A stretch of 64,000 bases of DNA, taken from Rhizophagus irregularis. Taxonomy: Eukaryota > Glomeromycota > Glomeromycetes > Glomerales > Glomeraceae. Positions 48,649-60,536 of this stretch are shown here, in pieces (position 1 is the first letter of the stretch; every line of letters begins with the position of its first letter). A model generated the notes under the pieces. That model saw only the letters and a list, made by a program, of their open reading frames with translations, did not search any database and was not told where the DNA came from. A program made the translations under genes and the position numbers. Where the stretch lies: contig NC_089434.1 in assembly GCF_026210795.1 (NCBI RefSeq), forward strand, positions 3,410,001 through 3,474,000, read 5' to 3'.

Positions 48649-49890
48649 TTCCCTTCTGATTCCATTCTATTATTCAAATATCGTCTCTTCGCTTATGTTT
48701 AAATAATTTAAAGTAATTCGCTCGAAATCGTTATTCTAATTTCGTAATCAGTTAAACGTGCAAAATCTGTCAATATCGTCACACTTCATTTTCCATATTT
48801 AAAAATTATTTTATATGATACTATACTATATAAAAAAAATAAAAAAAATTATTTTCATGTATTTATGAAATTTTTGGAGGAATACAAAGTCGTACTCACA
48901 TTTACGTTCAATTCGTTTTTTTTAAGGGTGCAATAAAATTTTTTGTTTTTATGTAATTATATTTTTAGTTTACGTTATTGTTATTTTTCTTATTATTTAT
49001 GGTTTTATAAAAGAAATAAATGATATTATTGTTAAAAATAATGGACAGAATTTCATTCATCCTTGCCTTTTTTCATAATTACGTTACAAATTTTGGGAAG
49101 CGTGCAACACAAAAGCGAGAGAGATGTATGATAAAGAGATCATCCCACAAATCCCACAAAGAAAAAAAAGAAAAAAGAAAAATAAAGAGAATGTTACAGA
49201 TAAGGCCATGCCCTTATTTTCTATTTATGCTTAGTTAATAATGGACCCATAACGTAAGCAACGATATATACCGAACCCGTTGTTACCCAATACTTTCTCC
49301 CCCAAAAAAATTCTTAAATCTAATTGGATTAAAAAAGGGCGCCCAATAATCTTTAACAATAATAACAACAAAATAAATTTAAATAATAATGAAAACATCC
49401 CCAAATTTTCAACTTTCGGTTTTTTTCTGTGCAACTTGCTGGTTATGTTTAAAGATTTTTGTACTTCGATCGAATATTATATTTTTTTTTTGTGTACCTA
49501 CTAGCATTGATGCAAAAGGTGATATCTAAAAGCATTTTTTTTTTGGATATTATTATTTGTACAGCGGTCTTACCGCAATCCTCCAAACATGAACGCTATA
49601 AAAAGTAAAGACTGTTTCACAACTAGTCATTATTAATCATTGATATACTGCCCTATTAGGACCATCGTACATGTCGTACAGATATTTAGCACATCATGCT
49701 TATAATATAATGTTTGAATTTATTATAATTGCGTATAAAAATTTTACACTAAATTTATTGACACATGATTCTATATTACATAGTGTTAAAATTAATTAGT
49801 TGATATTAAAAACTGAATTTGATATTAGATCTAATATAAAGCTTATGAAAAGTATAATTAAAAACTAATCAAATGATGATCATTATCATT
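48649..49890. other. 3' flank and intergenic DNA
   Basis: 48900-49110 is a second copy of the dispersed repeat at 39170-39640. ORFs at 49020-49238, 49231-49434 (minus) and 49280-49504 have no recognisable domain. Confidence 0.45.
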
Positions 49891-50181
49891 CTTCGATCCG
49901 AGTCCGGTTTATCCGGATTTTATCCGGATAAAACCGATTATCCGCGGTTAAATCCGTGTTTTATCCGGATTGTAAGTTTTGGATAATTTAAAGTATTTCG
50001 GGAACTAATGATCAGAACTCTATGATTCATAGCTTGTTTGAAAGCTCTTAATGCTACGAATGTGATCATAGTACTGAAATTTAAAAATAAACAGTTCTAA
50101 CCCGAATTTTATTTTAATAACTATTTTCATTCGGATAAAATAATTATTTTATCCGGATAACGGTTTTTATCCGGATCGAAG
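49891..50181. mobile_element. MITE, CTTCGATCCG ends with TATCCGGAT subrepeats
   Basis: Left CTTCGATCCGAGTCCGGTTT; right on the other strand CTTCGATCCGGATAAAAACC. TTATCCGG occurs many times in both arms. Non-coding, 291 bp. Confidence 0.75.
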
Positions 50182-50213
50182 CACTAATTCTGGCATTGTG
50201 CTTGATAAATGGA

Positions 50214-50267
50214 ATGATGTAGCACGAAGTGCCACATCATACCATTAACAAGCACGCCCGTGCAATA
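50214..50267. repeat. two GC-rich mini-hairpins
   Basis: GATGT-a-GCAC-gaa-GTGC-c-ACATC, then GCACG-cc-CGTGC. Same style as the cluster at 40132 and the hairpin at 57073. Confidence 0.75.
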
Positions 50268-52842
50268 ACATATAATTAATATGAAAACTTGACAATGGTA
50301 TTAATGGTATTAATAAAATTTGTACAGCTTCTAAATACGTCAAAAAATTTTTTTTTTTCTAGTTCTGACTAAAATAACGATTCTAGGACAATATTTTTAC
50401 ATTAAATTTTATTCAGCAAACGATGATTTATGGTAAAAAATGGGTATATATTTATGGAAGATAATGTTGAAATAAAAATGCTTTAAATTTAATTCGTGAT
50501 CCGCAAAGGATCTGCAGAAAATGGGAATCTGGCGTGGCGTCAAATAAAAGTAAAAAATTATGTGAGAAATTTATTTAAAAAACAAATTATTTGAAACTTT
50601 GGGAATTGGGATAAATATTATGTATTAAAATATGTCATTTAAATGGGTTTACATAAAGAGCATTACTTAAGGAGTGAAAACAGGGTATCAAAAAAAGATT
50701 ACTAAATGATCGACATTAATTTACACCGAAATCATATATGAATTTTTGCAGTTGACTCACGTTAAGCAAGTTAGTTTCATATTAATAATAAAACTCAACT
50801 TGAGCTGAAAACAATAAATAATTGAACGAACCAAAAATTTTTATAAAGCTTTCCTTTTTTCTTTCATTTACAGTCAACTACTCCATATCCGTGATCACGA
50901 TACCATAACAGATAAAGGTAGTCAAAATAATCGTTGTCAAATGCTTGATCCGCAGTTCATTTCTTTTGGTATGCGCTTTCAAGTTGTGCCAGGTTCTGGG
51001 TATACCCAATCTTAATATTACGTGGCTTTTCTTCAGTGATGCAAAGAAGGTCTTAACTCTGGATATAACGAACTTGTTTATACCGAAATTTGTTATACCA
51101 AACCGTGTATTGCAGAACAGATTTTCTTACAATTAATAACGAATTTATATAATAAAATGCATCTGAGCATGTTCATGCGGTATTAAACTTAATAATTTAT
51201 TTAACGTCATATGTTTAGCTATATTAAACTACAACCGAATTACTACACGGCTTAAAATTTAGCATTGTAACTTTTTTACATTATTAGGACATGGATAATC
51301 TATTTTGCTAAAACGTATATAATCTTTAATTGTGATTTGTGCGAGATTATCACATGTCTATATTTTTATTGGTCGATTTTATAAACTGAGCGGTTTATTT
51401 ATGAAGGATACTAAAAATCCCAATTGTCAAAATTTTAGCCTAAAATGCATTAGGATATAATCAACAATTTGTTACAAAAATTCTCTCGGATAATTTAATG
51501 ATATGATATGATTAACACGTTGAATGATGTACAAACATTCTACATGCAGTATATGACATCAACGTAACCAAAATGTTGCACAAACATCATACATTATGAT
51601 GCAACTTTTTTTCAGGGGGTGGCTTTTAAAGGTATCATATGTAAAAATAATTCTTATTTTGTATACAATAATAGTAAAAAAATTATTTATATCTACGTTT
51701 GCGTTACATTTATCTATTGTCGGATTTTTTGATTCAAAACGTTTGATCTGAATACAATAACCACATCAAGAAAAAACAATAATTATGTTTTAAATAAAAA
51801 ATTGCTCATTTCTAAAATGTCTTAGATTAATTAGAAAATTATTATGTAAAATTTATAAGTTATGTAAAAAAGGTTTTTATTAATTACTATTTTATTTTTC
51901 GTTACACTTTAATATTTTTATCTATAATCATGATTTTTTGGATAGAAAATTTTTTTTTCCTAATAGTGAATTAAATACGTCAAATTGATATTTTTTTCTT
52001 ACTGTGTAGGCCGAAATTTTAATTTCCGTAAAGTCCGGAATATAAACAAAGAATGGTTGATCGACAAAACAAATATCTGCGGTTACGTCATTACTTAACC
52101 GATCTTTTCCTTTTAATGATTGGAAAGAAAGAAGATTGGATAAAAAAAATTACGATAAGATGACACCATACACTGCCATTTCCTCTTTAAGAGAATCAAT
52201 CATTTTTTTATTTTTGAATTGCAATTGGACAATAAATTAAAAATAGAATATATTTTTATAACTTTGTTTTTTTTAAAAAAAAAAAACTAAGTTCAATAAT
52301 TTGGTTTTAACTTCCACAAAGTCCGATACCTAAATACTAGGAAATTCGGCTATGACGCTATGTTCTTCCTTTATATAACTCAAAAAAACAAAAAATACTT
52401 TTACTCAATTGATTGAAACTTTCTAATAATAGAACAACTGAATTAAAAAAAAAGTCAAAGAATTGAGTCGTTCTTTTCATAGTCCCCGCATTTAAAAAAT
52501 GAGAAAATATGAATAATTAGGAAAAAAGAATTTTTTTTTTTACATAAATACACTAGACGATTTAACCCAAATATTTTTTTTAACAACGAAAAAAATTTTT
52601 TTTTTTTTCCTTTTCCTTGTTTGTCGAATTTTTTTTAAATTATTCTCTCATTTTTATTGAAAGTACGGTAGAAGTTTTAATACTTCTTTTCAAAATTTTT
52701 AAAAATTCCTTACAATGGTCCTTTCTTTTATGTGATATATAATTTATATATTTGCAAAAAAGAAAAAGAAATCGCAAAGTTTTTTAATTCATCTCTCACT
52801 TTGAATTCGAATCTTTCTTTTTAACATATTTTGAAAAAAAAA
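50268..52842. other. intergenic DNA; promoter side of 52843 gene at the end
   Basis: No gene recognised; the ORF at 50945-51136 has no recognisable domain. CTCTGGATATAACGAACTTG near 51057 resembles half of a pogo-like TIR. From about 52640 the sequence GAAAGTACGGTAGAAGTTTT is shared with upstream DNA of the 41229 pseudogene. Confidence 0.45.
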
Positions 52843-53486
52843 ATGGAACAACTATCAACCATTTATTCTACCACCCAATCCGTTAATTATCCCAGTCAAA
52901 ATCATAACTGGACCAATACTGATGTTATCTCCTCTTATAAAGAGGTATGCGAACAACTTTATATCCGTAAAGAGGAATTACGTGAAGAACGCGAACAAGA
53001 AGGACAAAAGAAACTCAGAAAAAGTTCATCGCATTCCAAACTATCTCAAAAAGCTGCAGAAAGAAGTAACAATGTTGATACTGGAGTAAACATTGAAAAC
53101 ATTAGCATCCAACTCAAACAACAGGAAGGAAAACCTACTTTATCAGTTAGTTATGTAGGAAATGGAAACGAACTTGTTTTACCAATGACTTTAAGATGGT
53201 AAGTTAAAAATTTTTTGGTGTATTATTTTTCTTTTTAATATTCGTCATCAACTTCTACTATTCCATTAATTCTCTGTATCAAAGGAAAGACATGGATTCT
53301 GCTGAGCATACTCCTATGGTCAACCCATCGTCATATGTTAATCGTATTCTTAGTAAACGAAGAAATCGTCGACAATTAAGACATGGCAATACTTATGCAC
53401 TAATGAATCTTATTAGGCAATTACCAAGACAAAACGTAAACGATCCATTTGCGAACCAAATTTTTAATGGATCCAACTTCTTCTGA
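52843..53486 (+). CDS. two-exon small basic protein, QIFNGSNFF tail (intact)
   Basis: Exon 1 52843-53198, intron 53199-53284 (GTAAGT...CAAAG, 86 bp), exon 2 53285-53486; 185 residues. I chose the ATG at 52843 over the upstream TTG because it matches the MEQ start of the gene at 47965. Exon 1: MEQLSTIYSTTQSVNYPSQN, then W.NTDVISSYKEVCEQ, a charged helix KEELREEREQEGQKKLRK, a Ser-rich stretch and a beta-like segment KPTLSVSYVGNGNELVLPM. The junction codon TG-G gives Trp. Exon 2: NPSSYVNRILSKRRNRRQLR then HGNTYALM, IRQLPRQN and NDPFANQIFNGSNFF. No signal peptide or membrane helix; basic patch suggests a nuclear or nucleic-acid role (inference). Unspliced RNA would stop right after the Trp. Best reference copy of the family here. 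Confidence 0.75.
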
Positions 53487-54837
53487 ATATGATTATCGAT
53501 TCGTTCTGTTATTCAAATATAGTTTCTCTGCTTATTTTTTAATTCAAATAAAATACAGTATATAGCTCCATTGTATAATACTGTATAAAAAAATTATTTT
53601 ATCATGTATTTTATAATGTTACTTTCGAAAGAATACTAAGATTAACGTTATATATATATTATATATATATTTTTTTAAGCTATAAAATCATGTGGAGTAA
53701 TTATTTTTGTAATATTCATTAGGTTTTATTCCATCTTTTTTCTTTCATTTTAATACAAATAAATCACTTTCTACAATTTAAGAAAAAATTATTTTAAAGT
53801 AACAATCCACGTGAAGTCAAAATGTCCATCACGTTACTCTGAAATTTATTAAAAAAAATTCATTTATTATACTGTATAACAAAGTTTGCGGTATTTAATA
53901 CTGTAACCATAAGTGATGCTATTCATCAGGCAGTCCAATGACTATCACTGATCAAAATTGTGTTCATTAACCGTCATTCATTAATCAGACAATACCGTTA
54001 TAACAGTTATATGTCGTCAAAATTTCCAAACAGACTACTAATTATAAAGTAAATGATTTCTATATTTTTATTAATATCATTATAGAAAATATGGTGTGGA
54101 AATGTCCATGTGTTGAGGTGGGATGGGAATTGAGAAGAAAATAATTCGTTAGCTCTGGATATATTGCACTAATTGCAGATCGCCGGTTATTAAATTTAAA
54201 ATAAATTATTGTAAATAATGAGTGCTATCAGTATGCCCCTTCCATGTTAATGACATGGTTCACTTATTTTGATAATGTTCAACGTCTTTACCTAATTTAT
54301 TAATAGGACTATATGACTTCCTTGCTATTTTATAATACAGACTAGTTTTGCTCTTTTAGAAGAGAAGGTAGCATTAATTAGGCTGTCTGGTATTATTGCT
54401 TACTTGGTATTTCTACAGGTTTCATATTTTCTGCGAGTTTTGTTTTAAAAGATTTGTATCTATTGTAAAGAAAATAAGCCAACTTTTTATTTTAAAAAAA
54501 ATTTGTATTCTTGGTATTTGGTAATGTAGACGTGAAAAGAAAGCTTAAATTATAGCTTAAATAATACGCGATAAATATTTAAATAGATCAGTTGCCACAA
54601 ACTGCGCCGTATGTAACAAAATCACATGCTCAAAAATCACATGCCCGAGCTTTTTTTGATGGTGTTACTGGGGAAGATATTGTCATAAGTTGAATATAAT
54701 GTGTATGATGAGTATATAACATAAATAATATAAATATGTCTCCAATACCTTCAGTTTTTTTCTTTAATTAGGTCTTCTTATTCTTGATTTTTTCTTTGGA
54801 ACAAGAATATTTGCACCTGATAGGTCTTCTCTTTATT
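53487..54837. other. intergenic DNA, no gene seen
   Basis: AT-rich; GTCTTCTTATTC/AGGTCTTCT phrases repeat near 54770-54850. No ORF of interest. Confidence 0.45.
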
Positions 54838-54960
54838 TTAGGTCTTCTTTTGTTTTTCGATTAAATAATCTTGAACATGGAAATAATCTTGAACATAGTT
54901 GAATTTTTCTTTGATAAGTAATAAACCAAGAATATCTTCACCATTATTTAATAAAATTTT
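54838..54960 (-). pseudogene. BTB/BACK-type gene fragment
   Basis: Minus-strand frame ILLNNGEDILGLLLIKEKFN then YVQDYF.HVQDYLIEKQKKT and a stop. The pattern GEDILGLL...(V)QDYLIEKQ resembles the BTB-BACK boundary of the very large Rhizophagus BTB family (…ILGLLVASDEL…VQDYLIE…). The VQDY phrase is duplicated in tandem, and no further domain is visible, so it is a fragment. Confidence 0.45.
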
Positions 54961-55071
54961 TAAAATTTTTAAATATTTCAAACGGCTAATCAGATTTTTT
55001 AACGTGGAATTTTGACAAAAATTTATTATTCATATAGTCTTATAACTTATACGGTATATTTTTAATGTAAA

Positions 55072-55145
55072 TCTGGACGTTCATATTACCTAAAACTGAC
55101 AGTTTGTGAACGTATAATAATATAACGTCCAACCTGCGGGGGGGG
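55072..55145 (-). mobile_element. truncated reverse copy of the CATCACTAAATT MITE
   Basis: TGGACGTTCATATTACCT and TAATATAACGTCCAACCTGC match the reverse complement of about 19079-19160. No terminal repeats remain. It runs into a G10 run at about 55138. Confidence 0.6.
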
Positions 55146-57351
55146 GGAAATGATCCTCAGATTTTATCCTCAGATTATAGTACTAACGGATATTCGTATG
55201 ACTATCCGCACTATCTTCGGATGGCGGATTTGTAACACCACATGCAACGATTGTAGCGTAAATGCAACTTAAAAAAATTTAATAACTAAATGATTTTTAA
55301 TGAAATTTTTTTAAAAAAAAAAAATGATGAAAACAATAGAATATATAAATTTGAAATGATACATTAACGAATAAATTTTATTTCTAAATAGTATCATCAT
55401 GGTTACTTTTTATCATCAATTGCTGCTGTAATTATTCGTTCAGTTCATGTAAAATGAGGAGAGATGATAATTATGCAGTCTTTATAAATATTGAAAGAAC
55501 ATGTACATGAAAATTCTTTTAAACAAAAACGAAAATGTATTAATGTGAAAATTAAAAAATCAATTGAAGTTTTTAAATGAATAAAAAAAAACTAGTATTT
55601 TTTTTTTCAAAATAAAATATAAATTAATAATTAAAAAAATGATGTATGAAAATAATTACTTTTAAGTTTTAACTAATAAAATTTATTGTTTACTAAAAGG
55701 ATTTATTTAAATTAAAATTAAAATGACTGAATTTTTTTATTGAAAAATTTTGGAACAAAAGAACCAGCAATGCTGAATCAAAGTTGAAAGAACCAAGGGA
55801 AAAATCCGTCTAAAGAAAGTAGTAAAAAAAAAAGATTATCATTCGGCATACAAACCATAATTGACTGGTCTGATCAGCCGAGTTTCCTGTAAAAATAGAC
55901 ATGTAATAGAGCTCAACAAATTGATTTTGATTTGGTGATAATCGGTTTTAATTGAAGAAAAATTGTAAGTTACATAATTTGACATGAGAAAATTAAAAAA
56001 AAAGAATAATTTAATAAAAAAACTTCTTACATTAATTAAAATAAAGTTTTTGATTTATTTTTTTAATAAAGGAGTTTGATCGCTGGAAAAAAACCTATTT
56101 CGGGAATTTTTTTTAGAAGTACGAGTAATTTATGTAATATGTAATTATTTAAGCCACATCATCCAAATTTGTCCTTTTTTATATTGATAATAAATAAAAA
56201 TTTACATATTTGGAAATAATTTATATTTTTGATTAATGTAATATTTGTATTATAGCCACATCATCTGATACCTTTATCTGTTATGGAAATTGGAACAGCC
56301 AAATAAAAGTTGCAAAAAAAAAAAATTTTTTTGATTTTTTTTTGTAAATATTGCATAATATGTTTATTTTTTTTTGATTTGTTGATTTGAATAAATTAAG
56401 TGTAAATAAAGTAATATTGATTATTTTGAGTAATACATAAAAACTTTTTTTTTTGCGTAATTTGTGTAAGTAAATAGTAAATATTGCGTAATATGTAGAG
56501 TAACACGTAATTTATTTCTTTATTTTTTTTTTTGAATGAAAAAAAAAATGAAGAAAAAAATATATATAGCCCATGATTTATAAGAAGGGAGAGTGGGTGT
56601 TATACTCTTATCTTATTACTAAATCTATAATCTAAAATCTAAGATATTAAATTCGCAGGCAAATTTTTCGTGTAGATCACAACCAAAAAAGAGTATACTT
56701 TGATGATCGTTTAACCGGGTGGGGCACTTTATTTTAAAAAATATAAAAAAAATTGTAACACTATATTTCAGAGAGTACGACAGATTACCGAATAGGAAAA
56801 GGCTATTGTCTGTTTTTTACTCTAGTGATAATTTGGTCACTAATTTATTACTCATACCACACTGTCGATTGTCTTTTTCTACAGATCTAATTGGTTCGGA
56901 GCTCGTCTAACAATATCGATTTTTTTTAAAAAAAAATGAGAGCAAAACTCGTTTGAAATAAATTACGGTATATAAATAAAGGATAATTCTGTGAATTTTT
57001 TTTTATTTGTGCTTGAATATATATGATTTACTTTCTATAAATTAATTATTGTGTAGGTAAAAATCATAACTGGTGGCGACGCAGTCGCCACATATCAACC
57101 TTCTCTAGTTATTAAATAATAATAAAATACGAAAAAAAAAGAAAAAAATACAAGGAAGAGATGAAAGAAAGTTGAAAAAGTTTAAAAAGTAAAAAAAAAA
57201 AATTTAAAAGATCAGAACTGCGGCTGTGCTGCGGTTATCAATATATCTTTTTATTTGTAATAAAGTTTATTATTATAAAAAATAAATGTATTCAGTTGGA
57301 TGCGATATCATACTATCATACACACGTACAAATGCGTACACAATTTTTTAA
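55146..57351. other. AT-rich intergenic DNA with one hairpin
   Basis: GTGGCGAC-gca-GTCGCCAC at 57073-57091 is a GC-rich mini-hairpin. The ORF at 56719-56910 has no recognisable domain. TGCGTAATATGT-like phrases recur near 56345-56505. Confidence 0.5.
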
Positions 57352-57501
57352 GCCCCTGAATATGATGATTGGAACCTCGTCGGGATAATTGATGTATGTT
57401 TACAAGTATCAATTGTACATGGTTACACTTATGTTACTTAGAGGAATTATTCCAAAGTGTACGAAACAGTTATCTTAATGATATCTTCGTATTCAGGGGC
57501 C
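57352..57501. mobile_element. 150-bp MITE, GCCCCTGAATA ends
   Basis: Left GCCCCTGAATATGATGATTG; right on the other strand GGCCCCTGAATACGAAGATA. It sits about 190 bp upstream of the Sel1-kinase ATG, so within its likely promoter region. Confidence 0.65.
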
Positions 57502-57692
57502 GTGGCGTAGATCGTAAATTTGTGTAAATTTGCAGGTATCACAAATATTATTAAATTTACACATAATTTAATCTCCTGATGAACTTAATAATTTATTCCC
57601 CTTTAGTAAACTTGCTGAATTTATTATAAAAGATCAATAAAACAAAGTAAAATAAAAATTTTTTCAGTGAAATAAATTTCTAAAATAACAAA

Positions 57693-60429
57693 ATGGAAAC
57701 TGAATTTAGTGAACTAAGTATTTTAAACAAAGATACTGATACAGTAAATACTAAAAATTGTTCATATTGCAATAAACCTTTTACTGAAAAAGTATGGTGT
57801 AAAGAATGTATTAATTCTTTAGCAAAATTAGCAGAAAATGGTGATGAAAAAGCAATGTTTAATTTAGCTACATGTTATCACAATGAAGAAGGAACAGAAA
57901 ACAATTTAGAAAAAGCCTTTCATTGGTATCATAAAGCAGCAGAAAATAATTTTAAAGAAGCAATGTTTAAATTAGCCAAATGCTATGATAATGGAGAAGG
58001 GGCAGAAAAGAATTTAGAAAAAGCCTTTTACTGGTATCAAAAAGCAGCACAAAATGGGCATGAAGATGCTATGTTTAATTTAGCCAAATGTTATGAGAAT
58101 GGAGAAGGGACAGAAAAGAATTTAGAAGAAGCCTTTTATTGGTATCAAAAATTAGCGGAATATGGTGATATAGAAGCAATAATAAGTTTAGCCATGTGTT
58201 ATGATAATGGAGAAGGAACAGAAAAAAATTTAGAAAAAGCCTTGTATTGGTATCAAAAAGCAGCAGAAAATGGTGATGTAGTTGCAATGTATAATGTAGC
58301 CATATATTATGATAATGGAGAAGGAACAGAAAAGAATTTAGAAAATGCCTTTTATTGGTATCAAAAAGCAGCAGAAAATGGTGATGTAATTTCAATGTTT
58401 AATTTAGCCTTATGTTATGAAAGTGGAAAAGGAACAAAAAAGAATTTAGAAAAAGCCTTTTATTGGTATCAAAAAGCAGCAGAAAATGGTGATAAAGAAG
58501 CAATGTTTAATTTAGCTTATAATTATGAAAATAGAGAAGGAACAGAAAAGAGTTTGGAAAAAGCCTTTTATTGGTACCAAAAAGCAGCAGAAAATGGCTA
58601 TAGAGAAGCAATGGCTATTTTAGCTGATTTTTATAACAAAGGAATAGGAACAGAAAAGAATTTAGAAAAAGCATTTTATTGGGATCAAAAAGCAGCAGAA
58701 GATGGTCATGTAGAAGCAATGTTTAATTTAGCTTATAATTACTATGAAAGTGGAGAAGGGACAGAAATAAATTTAGAAAAAGCTTTTTATTGGTATCAAA
58801 AAGCAGCAGTAAATGATCATGTAGAAGCAATGTTTAACTTAGCAATATATTATGAAGATGAAATAAGAACAGAAGAAAAAAATTTAGAAAAAGCCTTTTA
58901 TTGGTATCAAAAAGCAGCAGAAAGTGGTTATAAAGAAGCAATGTTTAGTTTAAGTGTACTTTATGAAGATGGAAAAGGAACAGAAAAAAATTTAGAAAAA
59001 GCCTTTTATTGGTATCAAAAAGCAAAAGAAAGTAATAAAATACTAAGTTCTGAAATTGAAGTTGAATTATGTAATGAATGTAAACAACCATATATTGATG
59101 ATGATTACCAGTGGTGTCAACAATGTAATATTAAACGATTGCAACAAGATTTTTCAAAGTGGACTTGTAAAAATGAATTTATTAATAAATTCATTGAAGA
59201 AGCACAACTAAAAGCCAGAAATAGTTATGAAATTTTAGAGTGGATACCATATAATAAATTATCAAATATTAATTATTATGATAAAGGAGGATTTAGTGAA
59301 ATTCACAAGGCTATCTGGTCAGATGGACCTATTTATAGTTGGAATTTTGACAAACAACAATGGAATAGGCAAGCAGATTATGAAATCATTCTTAAAATTC
59401 TTAATAATTCATCAAGTTTAGACAATAAATTTCTGGATGAGGTATATAAATAGTTGTTTATTTTTGTATTTTTCAGTTGCAAAAAATTAATAATTTTTTA
59501 TTATTATATAGTGGAAATATCATTATAATTGTCAGAAAAAATCATTTTCAAAACTTACACAAATCTTTGGATTTACCCAAGATCCAGTTAGTTTAAATTA
59601 TATAATTGTAATGAGTTATGCAAAAAAAGGAAGTTTGAGAAAATGTTTATCTGATATAAATAAATTTAAGTGGCAAGATAAGTTACAATTATTAAAAAAT
59701 ATTATATTAGGATTAAAAGTAATTCATGAATCAGGTTTAACTCATGGTGATTTTCATGATAAAAATATTTTGATGTCAGATAATTCCAATGAGATATTTA
59801 TTATTGATTTAGGATTATGTAAACCTATAAATGATGATAATGGAATTAATGAAATTTATGGAGTTTTGCCTTACATGGCGCCTGAAATATTAAGAAATAA
59901 TCCCTATACTCAAGCAAGTGATATTTATAGTTTTTCAATGATAATGTGGGAATTTACATCAGGTATTCCTCCATTTAAATATGAAGCACATGATCATAAT
60001 CTTGTTTTAAGTATTTGTGAAGGAGAACGTCCTGAAATTATAGAAAATACTCCAAAATGTTATATAGATTTAATGAAAAGATGTTGGGATTCAAATCCTT
60101 CCAATAGACCAACTATAATAATGCTTGAAAATATTATATCTGAATGGATTAGATGTATTAATAAACATTATAATTTAAACAGGGATGAAAATTCTAACTT
60201 TGAAGTACTTGATATTGATAGTCAATTAGAAGATGATATGTTGGAATTTATAAATGCAAATGAAGCTTTAGTACAAAAACAAGCGCATACTTCTATTATA
60301 CAATCTCATCCACAAGCATGTTATAAAAGTCGCAAACTTTCTGAAATTATAGATAGTGATAGGTCTGAATATTTAATATGTACTGATATTTCAGATAATA
60401 AATCTGAATATTTGGAACTTATGATTTAA
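57693..60429 (+). CDS. Sel1-repeat protein kinase fusion
   Basis: Two exons: 57693-59441 and 59512-60429; intron 59442-59511 (GTATAT...ATATAG, 70 bp), phase 0; 888 residues. Residues 23-39 form a zinc-ribbon-like CSYC...CKEC. Eleven Sel1 repeats of about 36 residues (AENGD.EAMFNLA..Y.NGEG, TEKNLEKAFYWYQKA) span about 45-440. A second ribbon CNEC...CQQC precedes the kinase domain (from about 517): GGFSEI loop, ILKIL lysine, DE helix-C glutamate, HGDFHDKN catalytic loop (661-668; Asp present, Arg of HRD replaced by Gly), DLG (682) in place of DFG, APE (706-708). All catalytic residues are therefore present. Sel1 repeats are a protein-protein scaffold; the kinase is of the tyrosine-kinase-like lineage expansion, likely Ser/Thr. 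Repeats 9 and 10 have one-residue insertions. ATG context ACAAAATGG. Confidence 0.92.
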
Positions 60430-60530
60430 AATTAATAATTCTGTTGTTATTTAATTTTTATTTGTTAAATTATTTATCAGTTACTATTATGTGGGAAATA
60501 TTTATATTTATGTATTTTTATAGTTTTTAC

Positions 60531-60536
60531 AATAAA
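60531..60536 (+). terminator. polyadenylation signal AATAAA
   Basis: AATAAA about 100 bases past the stop codon of the Sel1-kinase gene, in a suitable position for 3' processing. Confidence 0.45.

Noticed and set aside
58075-58395. 106-residue minus-strand ORF with repeated LHHHFLLLFDTN
   Set aside because: It is the antisense shadow of the Sel1 repeats of the plus-strand kinase gene.
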